Origin: Candidatus Omnitrophota bacterium
GTDB lineage: Bacteria > Omnitrophota > Gorgyraeia > Duberdicusellales > Duberdicusellaceae
NCBI GenBank assembly: GCA_015486615.1
Contig: WFRI01000028.1
Span: forward strand, 1-14,163
Length of the DNA stretch: 14,163 bases
Direction of reading: 5' to 3'
Each line of letters starts with the position of its first letter. The stretch's first letter is position 1. The notes under the pieces were generated by a model, which saw nothing but the letters and a program-made list of their open reading frames with translations, did not search any database and was not told the origin of the DNA. Positions 7,727 to 14,039 of this stretch are shown one piece after another. The translations under genes were made by a program, and so were the position numbers.

Positions 7727-7796
7727 GTCCAAGGTCCAACGTCCAACGTCGAAGGTCCAACGTCGAAGGTCCAACGTCCAACGTCGTAAGTCTAAA
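7727..7796. repeat. Tandem 7-bp repeat (GTCCAAC / GTCGAAG heptads)
   Basis: Eight clean consecutive heptads, in order GTCCAAG, GTCCAAC, GTCCAAC, GTCGAAG, GTCCAAC, GTCGAAG, GTCCAAC, GTCCAAC (7727-7782), then two decayed ones, GTCGTAA and GTCTAAA, to 7796. The consensus is GTC[C/G]AA[C/G/T]. Shorter tracts open copies 2 (2142) and 4 (13725), and single heptads recur after the core (7900, 13877, 14148 onward). The tract ends the mosaic repeat on the side nearest the next downstream gene. On the minus strand each unit reads like TTGGAC or TTCGAC. Confidence 0.9.
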
Positions 7797-7811
7797 AGAT
7801 ACAGGCCTAAA

Positions 7812-7842
7812 GCAACTTTTTAAGACTGTCTTATTTCGTTGC
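7812..7842. other. Conserved hairpin module of the mosaic repeat (copy 3)
   Basis: GCAAC (7812-7816) pairs with GTTGC (7838-7842), and TAAGAC (7821-7826) pairs with GTCTTA (7828-7833) around a single central T. The TTTTT and TTTC strands between them are mostly unpaired. It is shared with copies at 2178-2208 and 13789-13819. In the 2178 copy the central base is A, which leaves the stem intact. Confidence 0.6.
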
Positions 7843-7935
7843 AAACCAATCCCGGCATTGCCCTGCGTTGAGCCGGGCCCTGTGCCGATATTGCTTGAAT
7901 GTCCAATTTGCTACCACTAAAAAAGCTACCACTAA

Positions 7936-7957
7936 AAAAAACGCTAGCGCGTTTTTT
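7936..7957 (-). terminator. Probable rho-independent terminator after the CpaE-CpaF gene, bidirectional
   Basis: AAAAAACGC (7936-7944) pairs perfectly with GCGTTTTTT (7949-7957) around TAGC. On the minus strand the stem is followed by an uninterrupted run of T (8 in all), downstream of the CpaE-CpaF stop at 8092. The stronger GC-rich hairpin at 7961-7996 immediately precedes it on that strand and may help. The palindrome differs in sequence from the GCACTGCGTGC palindrome of the other copies but has the same A/T-flanked design. Confidence 0.6.
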
Positions 7958-7960
7958 GGA

Positions 7961-7996
7961 CACCTCGGGGGTGGAAAGAGTTCCACCCCCGAGGTG
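7961..7996. other. 16-bp perfect GC-rich hairpin
   Basis: CACCTCGGGGGTGGAA (7961-7976) and its exact reverse complement (7981-7996) enclose an AGAG loop. The same 16-bp stem, with loop CTTT, is at 14041-14076, and it is absent from copies 1 and 2. It is much richer in G+C than its surroundings. The flanking TACCACTA (7927-7934) and TAGTGGTA (7999-8006) could form an outer stem around it and the adjacent palindrome. Confidence 0.75.
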
Positions 7997-8012
7997 GATA
8001 GTGGTAAGAAAG

Positions 8013-8091
8013 CGCAGTAGTAATAACCAAACATCACTGCCCTGGTGCTTTGCAACTTTTTAAGTCTGCCCCATTTTTGAACAATAACACT
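8013..8091. other. Spacer with fragments of the mosaic repeat
   Basis: This stretch lies between the repeat and the CpaE-CpaF stop. It contains GCAACTTTTTAAG (8052-8064), a piece of the hairpin module, joined directly to AGTCTGCCCCATTTT (8063-8077). The latter recurs at 13890-13904, just after copy 4a. No gene is seen. It looks like an older or partial repeat copy. Confidence 0.55.
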
Positions 8092-10275
8092 TCAATCTTT
8101 AGGTGAAAAAATATCCCGGGAAAGAGGGATACCCTGCGCGCGTATTTCTTCAAAAAAAGCAGGGATATAACCAGTAGGCGTAAAATACCCCAATACTCTG
8201 CCGTCTTTATCTACGCCCGTCTGTTTAAAAATAAATATATCCCGCAAATCCACATGCGTATCATCCAACATCCCGGTTATTTCTGTAATCTGTATAACTT
8301 TCCTTGAACCGTCAGACAACCTGGCAGTATGCACTATTAAATGTATCGCTGAAGAAATCATTTCTCTAATAGCCCTTATTGGCAGTTCTATCCCGGACAT
8401 AAGCAGCATTGAATCCAGCCGGATTAAAACATCATGAGTAGAATTAGCATGGATAGTAGACATAGAACCGTCATGGCCGGTATTCATAGCCTGCAGCATA
8501 TCCAAAACCTCTTTGCCCCGCACCTCGCCTACAATAATCCTGTCCGGGCGCATACGTAAAGTATTACGAAACAAATCCCCTATTGTTATCTCTCCTTTGC
8601 CTTCTATATTGGGCGGTTTAGTCTCCAGCCTTATCCAGTGAGACTGATTAAGCCTTAATTCCGCAGAGTCTTCTATAGTTATAATCCTTTCTTTATCCGG
8701 GATATAGCGGGAAAGAATATTAAGGAATGTGGTTTTTCCGGAGCCTGTGCCGCCGGAAACTAAAATGTTTCTCCTTATCAAAACCGCGGCTTCTAAAAAT
8801 TTACTCATATCTTCTTCTATAGTATGAAACTTTTCAATTAAATCATCCATCGTAAACCTTTGCTTGCTAAACTTCCTGATAGTCAAGGCAGGCCCTGTAA
8901 GAGACAAAGGCGCAATTATAGCGTTTACCCGCGAGCCGTCAGGAAGCCGGGCATCAACATACGGATTAGACTCGTCAATCCTTCTGCCTAAAGGAGCAAG
9001 TATTCTTTCTATAACAATCCTTACCTGCTCATTAGTGGTAAATTTCTTGCTGGTAAGTTCAATTTTTCCAGCCCTTTCTACATATATCCGGTCTTTGTTA
9101 TTAACCATAATTTCGCTAATTCCGGGATCTTTTAACAGGTCCTCCAACGGCCCCAGGCCCAAAGCTTCATCAACTATTTCTTTTATAAATCTTTCCCTGA
9201 CTTCAAAAGAAGACAAAAACGCGCCAGCCTCCTGAGTAATAAGGTTAGATACTATTCTTCCGCATCTGTTTCTTAACGCCTGCATTTTTTCGTAATCCGC
9301 GCTGAGGATTTCCACCGGCATTTTTTTTAAGTCCATTTCCTCAATAAGCCGCTGGTGAATTCTCTTCTTCAACTTAATTATCTCATCGTCTTCTTCCTTA
9401 TCTGAGGATACAGTAATAGCAGGCTCAGCCAGACCTAACCGCATCCAGAAATCCTGAGGATTAGTTTCAAAATGCTCTTTAACTGCCCTCAATTTGGAAA
9501 GTTCTGTATGAGGGATATAAATATCCCGGGAAGAAATTAACTGGCCGGCTATCTTTTTTATAGCCTCGGCAATCCTGCTTTTTCTACTGTCTAAAACTAC
9601 AGGCACCCCTCTATTCAGGGCTAAACCCACAGTATGGCCTTCAGAAGGCACTTTGGCAAAAATATCCAAAGGAAACAACACTTTTATCTCCTGCCAGCTT
9701 ACCCCGCCTTTGCTTTCAGCGCGGTTAAGGATAATTTTGAGCATTTTTATAGGAAAATGCAAAGATTGGAAAACATCCAAAAACCACTCTGTCTGGTAAA
9801 CTGATAAGACATCCGGAGTAACAATCAGAAATATAAGGCTGGAACTGTCAAATGTTCTTATAAGATGGTCCGTCAAATCCCTGCCTGCGTCAATTATAAT
9901 ATAATCATATTCATCCCAGTTCCTCAGGGCTGCAAGAATTTCCCTTACGTTATCTGAACTAATCTTAACAGACTCGCGGGGATGCAAAATAGCCGGAAGT
10001 ATTGTTAACCCAGGAATATCAGTAGAGGTAATAAATTTACGGATATTATCTCTGTTGTTTTTTATACTCTCCCAGGAATGGACTAAATTCAGCATAGATT
10101 TGTTAGCCGGAACATTTAACATCTTAATCATATCCTGAGGCCCGGAAAGGTCCAAATCAACCAGAAGAATTTTTTTTTGGAATGAACCGGCTAAAGAAAC
10201 TGCTATATTAAGCGCCAGAGTAGTTTTGCCCACTCCGCCTTTGGTACTAAAAAGGCTAATAACTTCCGCAGCCAT
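8092..10275 (-). CDS. CpaE-CpaF fusion: ParA/MinD-type ATPase joined to Tad pilus secretion ATPase
   Basis: A 727-residue single open frame. Residues 1-250 are a MinD/ParA-type ATPase with deviant Walker A STKGGVGKTT (10-19; signature K12, K17), LLVDLDLSGP (37-46) and DYIIIDAG (124-131), as in CpaE/TadZ, but without the N-terminal receiver-like domain of CpaE. A linker (251-297) follows. Residues 298-727 are a complete CpaF/TadA: LKKRIHQRLIEEMDL (302-316), Walker A GGTGSGKTT (508-516), Asp box ITIEDSAEL (532-540), Walker B IIVGEVRG (580-587) and His box TGHDGSMSTIHAN (599-611). CpaE localises the Tad machine at the inner membrane and CpaF powers pilin assembly, so one chain would combine both roles. 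The start is 4 nt after the secretin stop with no clear Shine-Dalgarno. TadB/TadC genes, which usually follow, are absent here. Confidence 0.93.
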   Translation of the reverse strand: MAAEVISLFSTKGGVGKTTLALNIAVSLAGSFQKKILLVDLDLSGPQDMIKMLNVPANKSMLNLVHSWESIKNNRDNIRKFITSTDIPGLTILPAILHPRESVKISSDNVREILAALRNWDEYDYIIIDAGRDLTDHLIRTFDSSSLIFLIVTPDVLSVYQTEWFLDVFQSLHFPIKMLKIILNRAESKGGVSWQEIKVLFPLDIFAKVPSEGHTVGLALNRGVPVVLDSRKSRIAEAIKKIAGQLISSRDIYIPHTELSKLRAVKEHFETNPQDFWMRLGLAEPAITVSSDKEEDDEIIKLKKRIHQRLIEEMDLKKMPVEILSADYEKMQALRNRCGRIVSNLITQEAGAFLSSFEVRERFIKEIVDEALGLGPLEDLLKDPGISEIMVNNKDRIYVERAGKIELTSKKFTTNEQVRIVIERILAPLGRRIDESNPYVDARLPDGSRVNAIIAPLSLTGPALTIRKFSKQRFTMDDLIEKFHTIEEDMSKFLEAAVLIRRNILVSGGTGSGKTTFLNILSRYIPDKERIITIEDSAELRLNQSHWIRLETKPPNIEGKGEITIGDLFRNTLRMRPDRIIVGEVRGKEVLDMLQAMNTGHDGSMSTIHANSTHDVLIRLDSMLLMSGIELPIRAIREMISSAIHLIVHTARLSDGSRKVIQITEITGMLDDTHVDLRDIFIFKQTGVDKDGRVLGYFTPTGYIPAFFEEIRAQGIPLSRDIFSPKD

Positions 10276-10279
10276 TTAA

Positions 10280-11875
10280 TCAGTCTAATTTGTAAACAAT
10301 AGGTATATTTATCCAGAGTTCCTTTTCCTCTATCACCGGAGGAAACGGCGGGAACCGGCCGATATTTTTAATCGTGCTTATTACTGTATCGTCTAAAATC
10401 TTATAGCCTGAAGACTTAACCATTCTCACATTCAAAACTGACCCGTCAGAAACCAAGTGTATGCTTACCAGCATATCTCCTTGTTTCATATCTTCTTCTG
10501 CTACCGGAGGGTATATCAGAGAGGACAAAATCTCTCTCTGAATATCAGAAATGTATTTTTTCAGGTTCACAGAAGCCAAATTCCCGCTGTTAGATTCAAC
10601 AACTTTTACTTTATACTTTTTGAGATCTTCTGCGGAGTTATCCCCGCCGGCGCTTACAATTTCAGGAGTAAGGGTTATAACTAAATCCGTCTTATTATTC
10701 TGAAAATCCTTAGACCTAAAAAGTGCACCTATAATGGGAATAGTTCCTAACGCCGGCAGTTTGGAAATATTTTTGGACTGCGTGTTTTTAATTAACCCTC
10801 CGATAAAAACAGTCTGCCCGGATTTCAAAAATACCTCTGTAGAGGCATCCCTTTTGGAAAAAGCCGGGATAGAAATTCCATCAGCAACTACAGCGTTTGC
10901 CCAATCTATACTGCTTACTTCGGTGTATATATTAATCTTAATTTTACCACCATCTTCAACTTTAGGTCTTACTTTTAATACAACTCCGTACTCTTTATAA
11001 TCTACATCCGTAGATCTGCCATTGCTGTTAACAGTAGTCCTAACAATGGGGACTTCGCCGCCTACTAATATTTTTGCTTCTTCGCCGCTTAAACAAACCA
11101 TCTGCGGCTGGGATAGAATTTTGCCTTTGCCTCTCTGTACTAACAAATTAATTTTAGAAGTTAAAGCATCCCGGGAAAGGCCGTTTATAGTAAAAATCTT
11201 GCCGGTAGCAACCCTGTCTAAGGTAGTAACCACTCCGGTAGTATCAGAAGTAGAAGAATTATAAGGCTCTTCTCTAACCTGCAGGTAATTCTGCCAGTTA
11301 AAACCTAAATTATTCTTAAAATCCTTGCTAAGTTCTAAAATATTAACATTTATTTTCACCAGCCTCTGCTCTGAAATAATTCCCAAAAAATCCTCAATGT
11401 ATCCCCCAAAACCGGCAAGCACTGCCTCTATATTTTTCTTATCCTGTTTAGACACTTTGCCTTTGAGCATTATCTTGCCGTTTAATTTATCCGGGATTAT
11501 CTCCACATTACTTATACCTAAACGTTTCTGCAAAAGCCTGCTGACTCTTTCTTTTAACGCTTTCAAATCTTTCATAAAAACTGCCACCTGAAAACTTTCC
11601 CTGCCGGAATCAGTCCAGACATCTATTCTGGTGACTCCCTGTTTTTTGCCAATGATATCTAAACCTGTGTCTTTAACCTTAATAACATCTAATATTGCCG
11701 GATCAACTATAGAAATCCTCTTAGGCTTATAAACATCTATGGTGATTATCTCGCCTACCAGACACTCATATCTGTTAGTTTCATCTCTATAGGCCGCGCC
11801 GGCATACAGACACCGGCTAAAAAACGAAAAAAAGAACAAAAATGAAATAAAACATACATATTTTCTCAACCTCAT
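10280..11875 (-). CDS. cpaC: Tad-pilus secretin CpaC/RcpA with a C-terminal TonB-like domain
   Basis: A 531-residue exported protein with a signal peptide of about 25 residues (hydrophobic FISFLFFFSFF, possible LYA cleavage). A pilus-secretin N domain (about 36-102) and a BON-like segment (about 103-170) follow. The secretin core (about 240-405) contains ILSQPQMVCLSGEEAKILVG, KVRPKVEDGGKI, a DASTEVFLKSGQTVFIGGLI stretch (343-362), KLPALGTIPIIGALFR and TDLVITLTPEIV. After a short linker, residues about 437-531 match the TonB C-terminal fold in pattern: YISDIQREILSSLIYPP, GDMLVSIHLVSDGSV, VRMVKSSGYKILDDTVISTI, RFPPFPP and a final hydrophobic strand. Secretins form the outer-membrane pilus channel; a TonB-type tail is not part of the usual CpaC. 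The start overlaps the cpaB stop as ATGA, with GAGGT a few bases upstream. Confidence 0.92.
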   Translation of the reverse strand: MRLRKYVCFISFLFFFSFFSRCLYAGAAYRDETNRYECLVGEIITIDVYKPKRISIVDPAILDVIKVKDTGLDIIGKKQGVTRIDVWTDSGRESFQVAVFMKDLKALKERVSRLLQKRLGISNVEIIPDKLNGKIMLKGKVSKQDKKNIEAVLAGFGGYIEDFLGIISEQRLVKINVNILELSKDFKNNLGFNWQNYLQVREEPYNSSTSDTTGVVTTLDRVATGKIFTINGLSRDALTSKINLLVQRGKGKILSQPQMVCLSGEEAKILVGGEVPIVRTTVNSNGRSTDVDYKEYGVVLKVRPKVEDGGKIKINIYTEVSSIDWANAVVADGISIPAFSKRDASTEVFLKSGQTVFIGGLIKNTQSKNISKLPALGTIPIIGALFRSKDFQNNKTDLVITLTPEIVSAGGDNSAEDLKKYKVKVVESNSGNLASVNLKKYISDIQREILSSLIYPPVAEEDMKQGDMLVSIHLVSDGSVLNVRMVKSSGYKILDDTVISTIKNIGRFPPFPPVIEEKELWINIPIVYKLD

Positions 11876-12696
11876 TTCTGAATTACCTCTGCTTCTTTTT
11901 TACTGCCTCTATATATCTCTACTGTAGGAGGAGGTGCAGACGGAGGCGGCTGCCTGGGGGCACTTTTTATATTCATCAATTTTTCCCACAATTTGTTAAT
12001 AGTAATAAACTCCTTGTTAGTAATGGATTCATCCGCCGGCGAACGTAAAAGCATCCTTATCTTGCCTATCTCTAAAGAATAAGTCAACAACTCTGCCTGC
12101 TCAGGAGTCAAAGCCAAAGTCAAAGTAGAAGGTATATTTGTCTTTTTCGCCATAGAGGGGTTAAAATCCTGGTCCACCGCCAAAACTTTTACTTTCTCAA
12201 ACATAGGCACAACTACATTCTGAGTTTCTTTCCCTGACTTAAAAGGGAATATGCCGATTATATCCACATTATCCCCGGGTTTAATCATCCCATTTATTGA
12301 GCTTATTTTATCTACAGGAATAGTTACTGCCCTTTTGCCGGGAGGAGTAAGATTAGAAAATCTATTCTGACGGTGTTCCAATAAAACTTTAGAAGTAGTT
12401 ATCTGTTCGCCTTCTAATATATCTTTTACTGCTATTTTGCCTATAGCCGAGTCCACTGACCAAAAGGCCCCTATCTCTGCCAAATCCCGAGGCAGGCTTT
12501 TCAACCGGACATGGTGGGAAGTTATCTTTGTGCCTTTGTAAATATCCGTTGCTGCTACTACTACAGATACCCTGTCTTTTTTTAGCAGTTCCTGACGGTA
12601 TTTTTCCACTGTGCTTTTCAAAAAGTCTTGAAACATAATTACCACTAAAGCTGCCAAAGTAATAGCAATGCCTAAATTTACTATCTTTTTATTCAT
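11872..12696 (-). CDS. cpaB: Tad pilus assembly protein CpaB/RcpC
   Basis: A 274-residue protein with one N-terminal membrane segment (about 7-22), then a SAF domain (about 43-105: VVVAATDIYKGTKITSHHV, IGKIAVKDILEGEQITTSKV). The RcpC/CpaB core follows (PPGKRAVTIPVDKISSINGM, IKPGDNVDIIGIFPF, TLALTPEQAELLTYSLEIGK, IRMLLRSPAD), and then a proline-rich tail (APRQPPPSAPPP). CpaB is a periplasmic partner of the secretin and is usually encoded next to it. The length is typical. It overlaps the preceding isomerase gene by 8 nt and the following secretin by 4 nt. Its Shine-Dalgarno is unconvincing (AAGG abuts the ATG), so it probably relies on coupled translation. No alternative start would keep the membrane segment. 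Confidence 0.9.
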   Translation of the reverse strand: MNKKIVNLGIAITLAALVVIMFQDFLKSTVEKYRQELLKKDRVSVVVAATDIYKGTKITSHHVRLKSLPRDLAEIGAFWSVDSAIGKIAVKDILEGEQITTSKVLLEHRQNRFSNLTPPGKRAVTIPVDKISSINGMIKPGDNVDIIGIFPFKSGKETQNVVVPMFEKVKVLAVDQDFNPSMAKKTNIPSTLTLALTPEQAELLTYSLEIGKIRMLLRSPADESITNKEFITINKLWEKLMNIKSAPRQPPPSAPPPTVEIYRGSKKEAEVIQK

Positions 12697-13612
12697 CCTT
12701 CAATAGATCGTAGTTTTTAATTACCTTTGCCCTGTCTTCTAACGCCGCCATAAGCTTGTTAATCCTTTCATTTTCCTTCTGCCTTTTAAGATAACTGCTT
12801 ATTATATCTTTAACCTCGCTTAGAGGCTTTACTTCTGGAGTAATTAAATCTTCCACCTTAATAATGTAATAGATGCCGCCGTCCTTAAAAATATTGGATA
12901 TCTCACCTTTACCTAAAGAAAGAACTTTTTCCCAATATTTTTGCCTTTTCTTCAGTTCATCCTGAGAAATTTTCCCCAAATCTACATAACCTAAGTCTCC
13001 GCCCTTGCCTGCGCTGTCTAAGACGGAATAGTTTTTAGCCAGTTCAGCAAAACTCTCACCCTGCAAAATCCTTATATACAAATCCCTGGCCTGCGACTGG
13101 TCTTTTACTCCCAGTTCCCGGATTTTAATTTTCGGATTCTCCCTAAACCTGTTCTTATTTTCCTGATAGAAAGTCTCTATCTCCGCATCTGTAACTTGAA
13201 TATCCTGAGTTATTTCGTTAATAAGTTTTTGGTAGAGTAAATTCCTGGTGTAATTATAAATAGCGTCTTTAACATCATCTTCTTTATCCAAACCTCTTCT
13301 TTTTGCTTCCTGGGCTAAAAGCTCAATCTTCACCAAGCCGTCCAAAATTTCTTTTTTTGCAGCATAGCTTTCCAAATTTACTTTACTTCCCTTTAACAAA
13401 GATGACAATAAAGAAAGCTGGCGGTTAAAATCATCTAAGCCTATTGCCCAGTTATTAACCTGAGCGAGTAAAGGCCCGTTAATTCTTTTTACCGGGGTCT
13501 GCACCTTTTTAGAGATTTTCTTCTTATGCTTACGAGGAAACAAATCGCCATTACAGCCTAAGAAGGCTGCCAGCACAACACACAACCCAATTATTTGAGC
13601 CTTCCTTTTCAT
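12689..13612 (-). CDS. Parvulin-type peptidyl-prolyl isomerase lipoprotein (SurA/PrsA-like)
   Basis: A 307-residue exported protein. A short basic and hydrophobic leader ends at a lipobox-like FLGC, with C20 the probable lipidated cysteine; phenylalanine at -3 is unusual. A lysine-rich linker (26-43) follows, then a SurA-N-like helical region (about 47-155: AQVNNWAIGLDDFNRQLSLL, VTDAEIETFYQENKNRFR). A rotamase domain spans about 162-255 (IKIRELGVKDQSQARDLYIR, FAELAKNYSVLDSAGKGGDLGYVDLG, GEISNIFKDGGIYYIIKVED). Such proteins help secreted or outer-membrane proteins fold in the periplasm. As first gene of the pilus block it may assist the secretin, which is inference. The start is well supported by AGGAGGG at 13622-13616. 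Confidence 0.88.
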   Translation of the reverse strand: MKRKAQIIGLCVVLAAFLGCNGDLFPRKHKKKISKKVQTPVKRINGPLLAQVNNWAIGLDDFNRQLSLLSSLLKGSKVNLESYAAKKEILDGLVKIELLAQEAKRRGLDKEDDVKDAIYNYTRNLLYQKLINEITQDIQVTDAEIETFYQENKNRFRENPKIKIRELGVKDQSQARDLYIRILQGESFAELAKNYSVLDSAGKGGDLGYVDLGKISQDELKKRQKYWEKVLSLGKGEISNIFKDGGIYYIIKVEDLITPEVKPLSEVKDIISSYLKRQKENERINKLMAALEDRAKVIKNYDLLKDE

Positions 13613-13624
13613 ACCACCCTCCTG

Positions 13625-13724
13625 TTAATTGTTTATAACTGCATCCTCGGCTTTGCTTTTCATTTTATACTCCGGAAAAAGTTTATCAAGTATTTTTTTA
13701 CCTCTCAGGCTGGATTTTATCTTT
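13625..13724 (-). pseudogene. Possible 3' remnant of a gene cut by the repeat
   Basis: On the minus strand an open frame leaves the heptad tract at 13724 and runs 32 codons to TAA at 13627-13625, 12 nt before the isomerase start codon. Its residues look protein-like (GKKILDKLFPEYKMKSKAED, ending AVINN). The only ATG is 12 codons before the stop (13663-13661). The frame continues a little into the repeat and then meets a stop. This could be the tail of a gene displaced or truncated by repeat insertion, a 12-residue leader peptide with GGAG upstream, or simply chance, since an open run of this length is not rare. I do not recognise the sequence. Confidence 0.25.
13662..13689 (-). promoter_or_regulatory. 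Candidate sigma-70-type promoter of the pilus block
   Basis: On the minus strand TTGATA (13689-13684, 5 of 6 to TTGACA) is followed after 16 nt by TAAAAT (13667-13662, 5 of 6 to TATAAT), about 50 nt upstream of the isomerase start. The region is AT-rich, so a chance match is quite possible. If the overlapping short frame at 13625-13663 is a real gene tail, this promoter is less likely. Confidence 0.3.
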
Positions 13725-13890
13725 GTCCAAGGTCGAAGGTCGAATGTCCAACGTCGAATGTCGTAAGTCCAAAAGATGCAGGCCTAAAGCAACTTTTTAA
13801 GACTGTCTTATTTTGTTGCAAACCAATCCCGACATTGCCTTGCGTTGAGATATGCCCTGTGCCGTTATTGCTTGAATGTCCAACGTCGAA
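13725..13890. repeat. Intergenic mosaic repeat, copy 4a (left modules and core)
   Basis: Heptads GTCCAAG, GTCGAAG, GTCGAAT, GTCCAAC, GTCGAAT, GTCGTAA, GTCCAAA (13725-13773) lead into AGATGCAGGCCTAAA, the conserved hairpin (13789-13819) and the core CCAATCCCGACATTGCCTTGCG through TGTGCCGTTATTGCTTGAATGTCCAACGTCGAA (13823-13890). The heptads here favour GTCGAA(T/G) more than in copy 3. The right-hand terminator modules do not follow directly; an AT-rich segment separates them. Confidence 0.85.
13789..13819. other. Conserved hairpin module of the mosaic repeat (copy 4a)
   Basis: GCAAC (13789-13793) and GTTGC (13815-13819) flank TAAGAC-t-GTCTTA. Stem bases are the same as in the copies at 2178-2208 and 7812-7842. 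Confidence 0.6.
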
Positions 13891-13970
13891 GTCTGCCCCA
13901 TTTTATTGAAATATCAAAAATTAAATATCAAAATGTAAAATGACATATAAAAAATCAAAATTATAATCAA
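13891..13970. other. AT-rich segment between repeat modules
   Basis: The segment begins with GTCTGCCCCATTTT, which also occurs at 8064-8077. It then becomes very AT-rich, with an 11-bp direct repeat AAATATCAAAA at 13909-13919 and 13923-13933. No gene is seen. It separates the left and right halves that are contiguous in copy 3, so it may be an insertion or a junction of two partial copies. Confidence 0.5.
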
Positions 13971-14014
13971 CTACCACTAAAAAATCTACCACTAAAAAAA
14001 ACGCTAGCTACCAC

Positions 14015-14039
14015 TAAAAAAGCACTGCGTGCTTTTTTA
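14015..14039 (-). terminator. Terminator-like palindrome, bidirectional
   Basis: An 11-bp perfect stem TAAAAAAGCAC (14015-14025) with GTGCTTTTTTA (14029-14039) around TGC, identical in centre to those at 1-22 and 2275-2301. On the minus strand it would terminate transcripts coming from a gene beyond the right edge; that gene is not visible. Confidence 0.5.

Larger units (their letters stand above)
7727..8012. repeat. Intergenic mosaic repeat, copy 3 (most complete)
   Basis: Plus-strand order: heptad tract (7727-7796), AGATACAGGCCTAAA, conserved hairpin (7812-7842), core CCAATCCCGGCATTGCCCTGCG through TGTGCCGATATTGCTTGAATGTCCAA (7847-7906), two CTACCACTAAAAAA units (7911-7924, 7926-7939), a palindrome with CGCTAGCG centre (7936-7957), the GC-rich 16-bp hairpin (7961-7996) and TAGTGGTAAGAAAG (7999-8012). 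It occupies the gap between the CpaE-CpaF gene and the transaldolase gene. It is not a known IS, CRISPR or REP family that I recognise, and no transposase lies nearby. Some of its structure probably terminates transcription. Confidence 0.88.

Noticed and set aside
7702..7760. Promoter for the transaldolase block inside the heptads (TTGGAC boxes)
   Set aside because: TTGGAC matches only three of six -35 bases, and no convincing -10 hexamer lies at a suitable distance.
7727..7796. CRISPR array
   Set aside because: Units are 7 bp with no spacers and no cas genes nearby.
7812..7842. Integron attC site
   Set aside because: Imperfect palindrome with GCAAC/GTTGC arms, but it is too short, lacks the GTTRRRY/RYYYAAC core pair, and there is no integrase or cassette array.
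7831..8055. Minus-strand open frame of 74 codons through copy 3
   Set aside because: It lies within the repeat hairpins, has low-complexity composition and no ribosome site; it is a by-product of the repeat.
10280..11875. Separate TonB protein gene downstream of the secretin
   Set aside because: The TonB-like part is in the same uninterrupted frame, with no stop, start or ribosome site between the domains.
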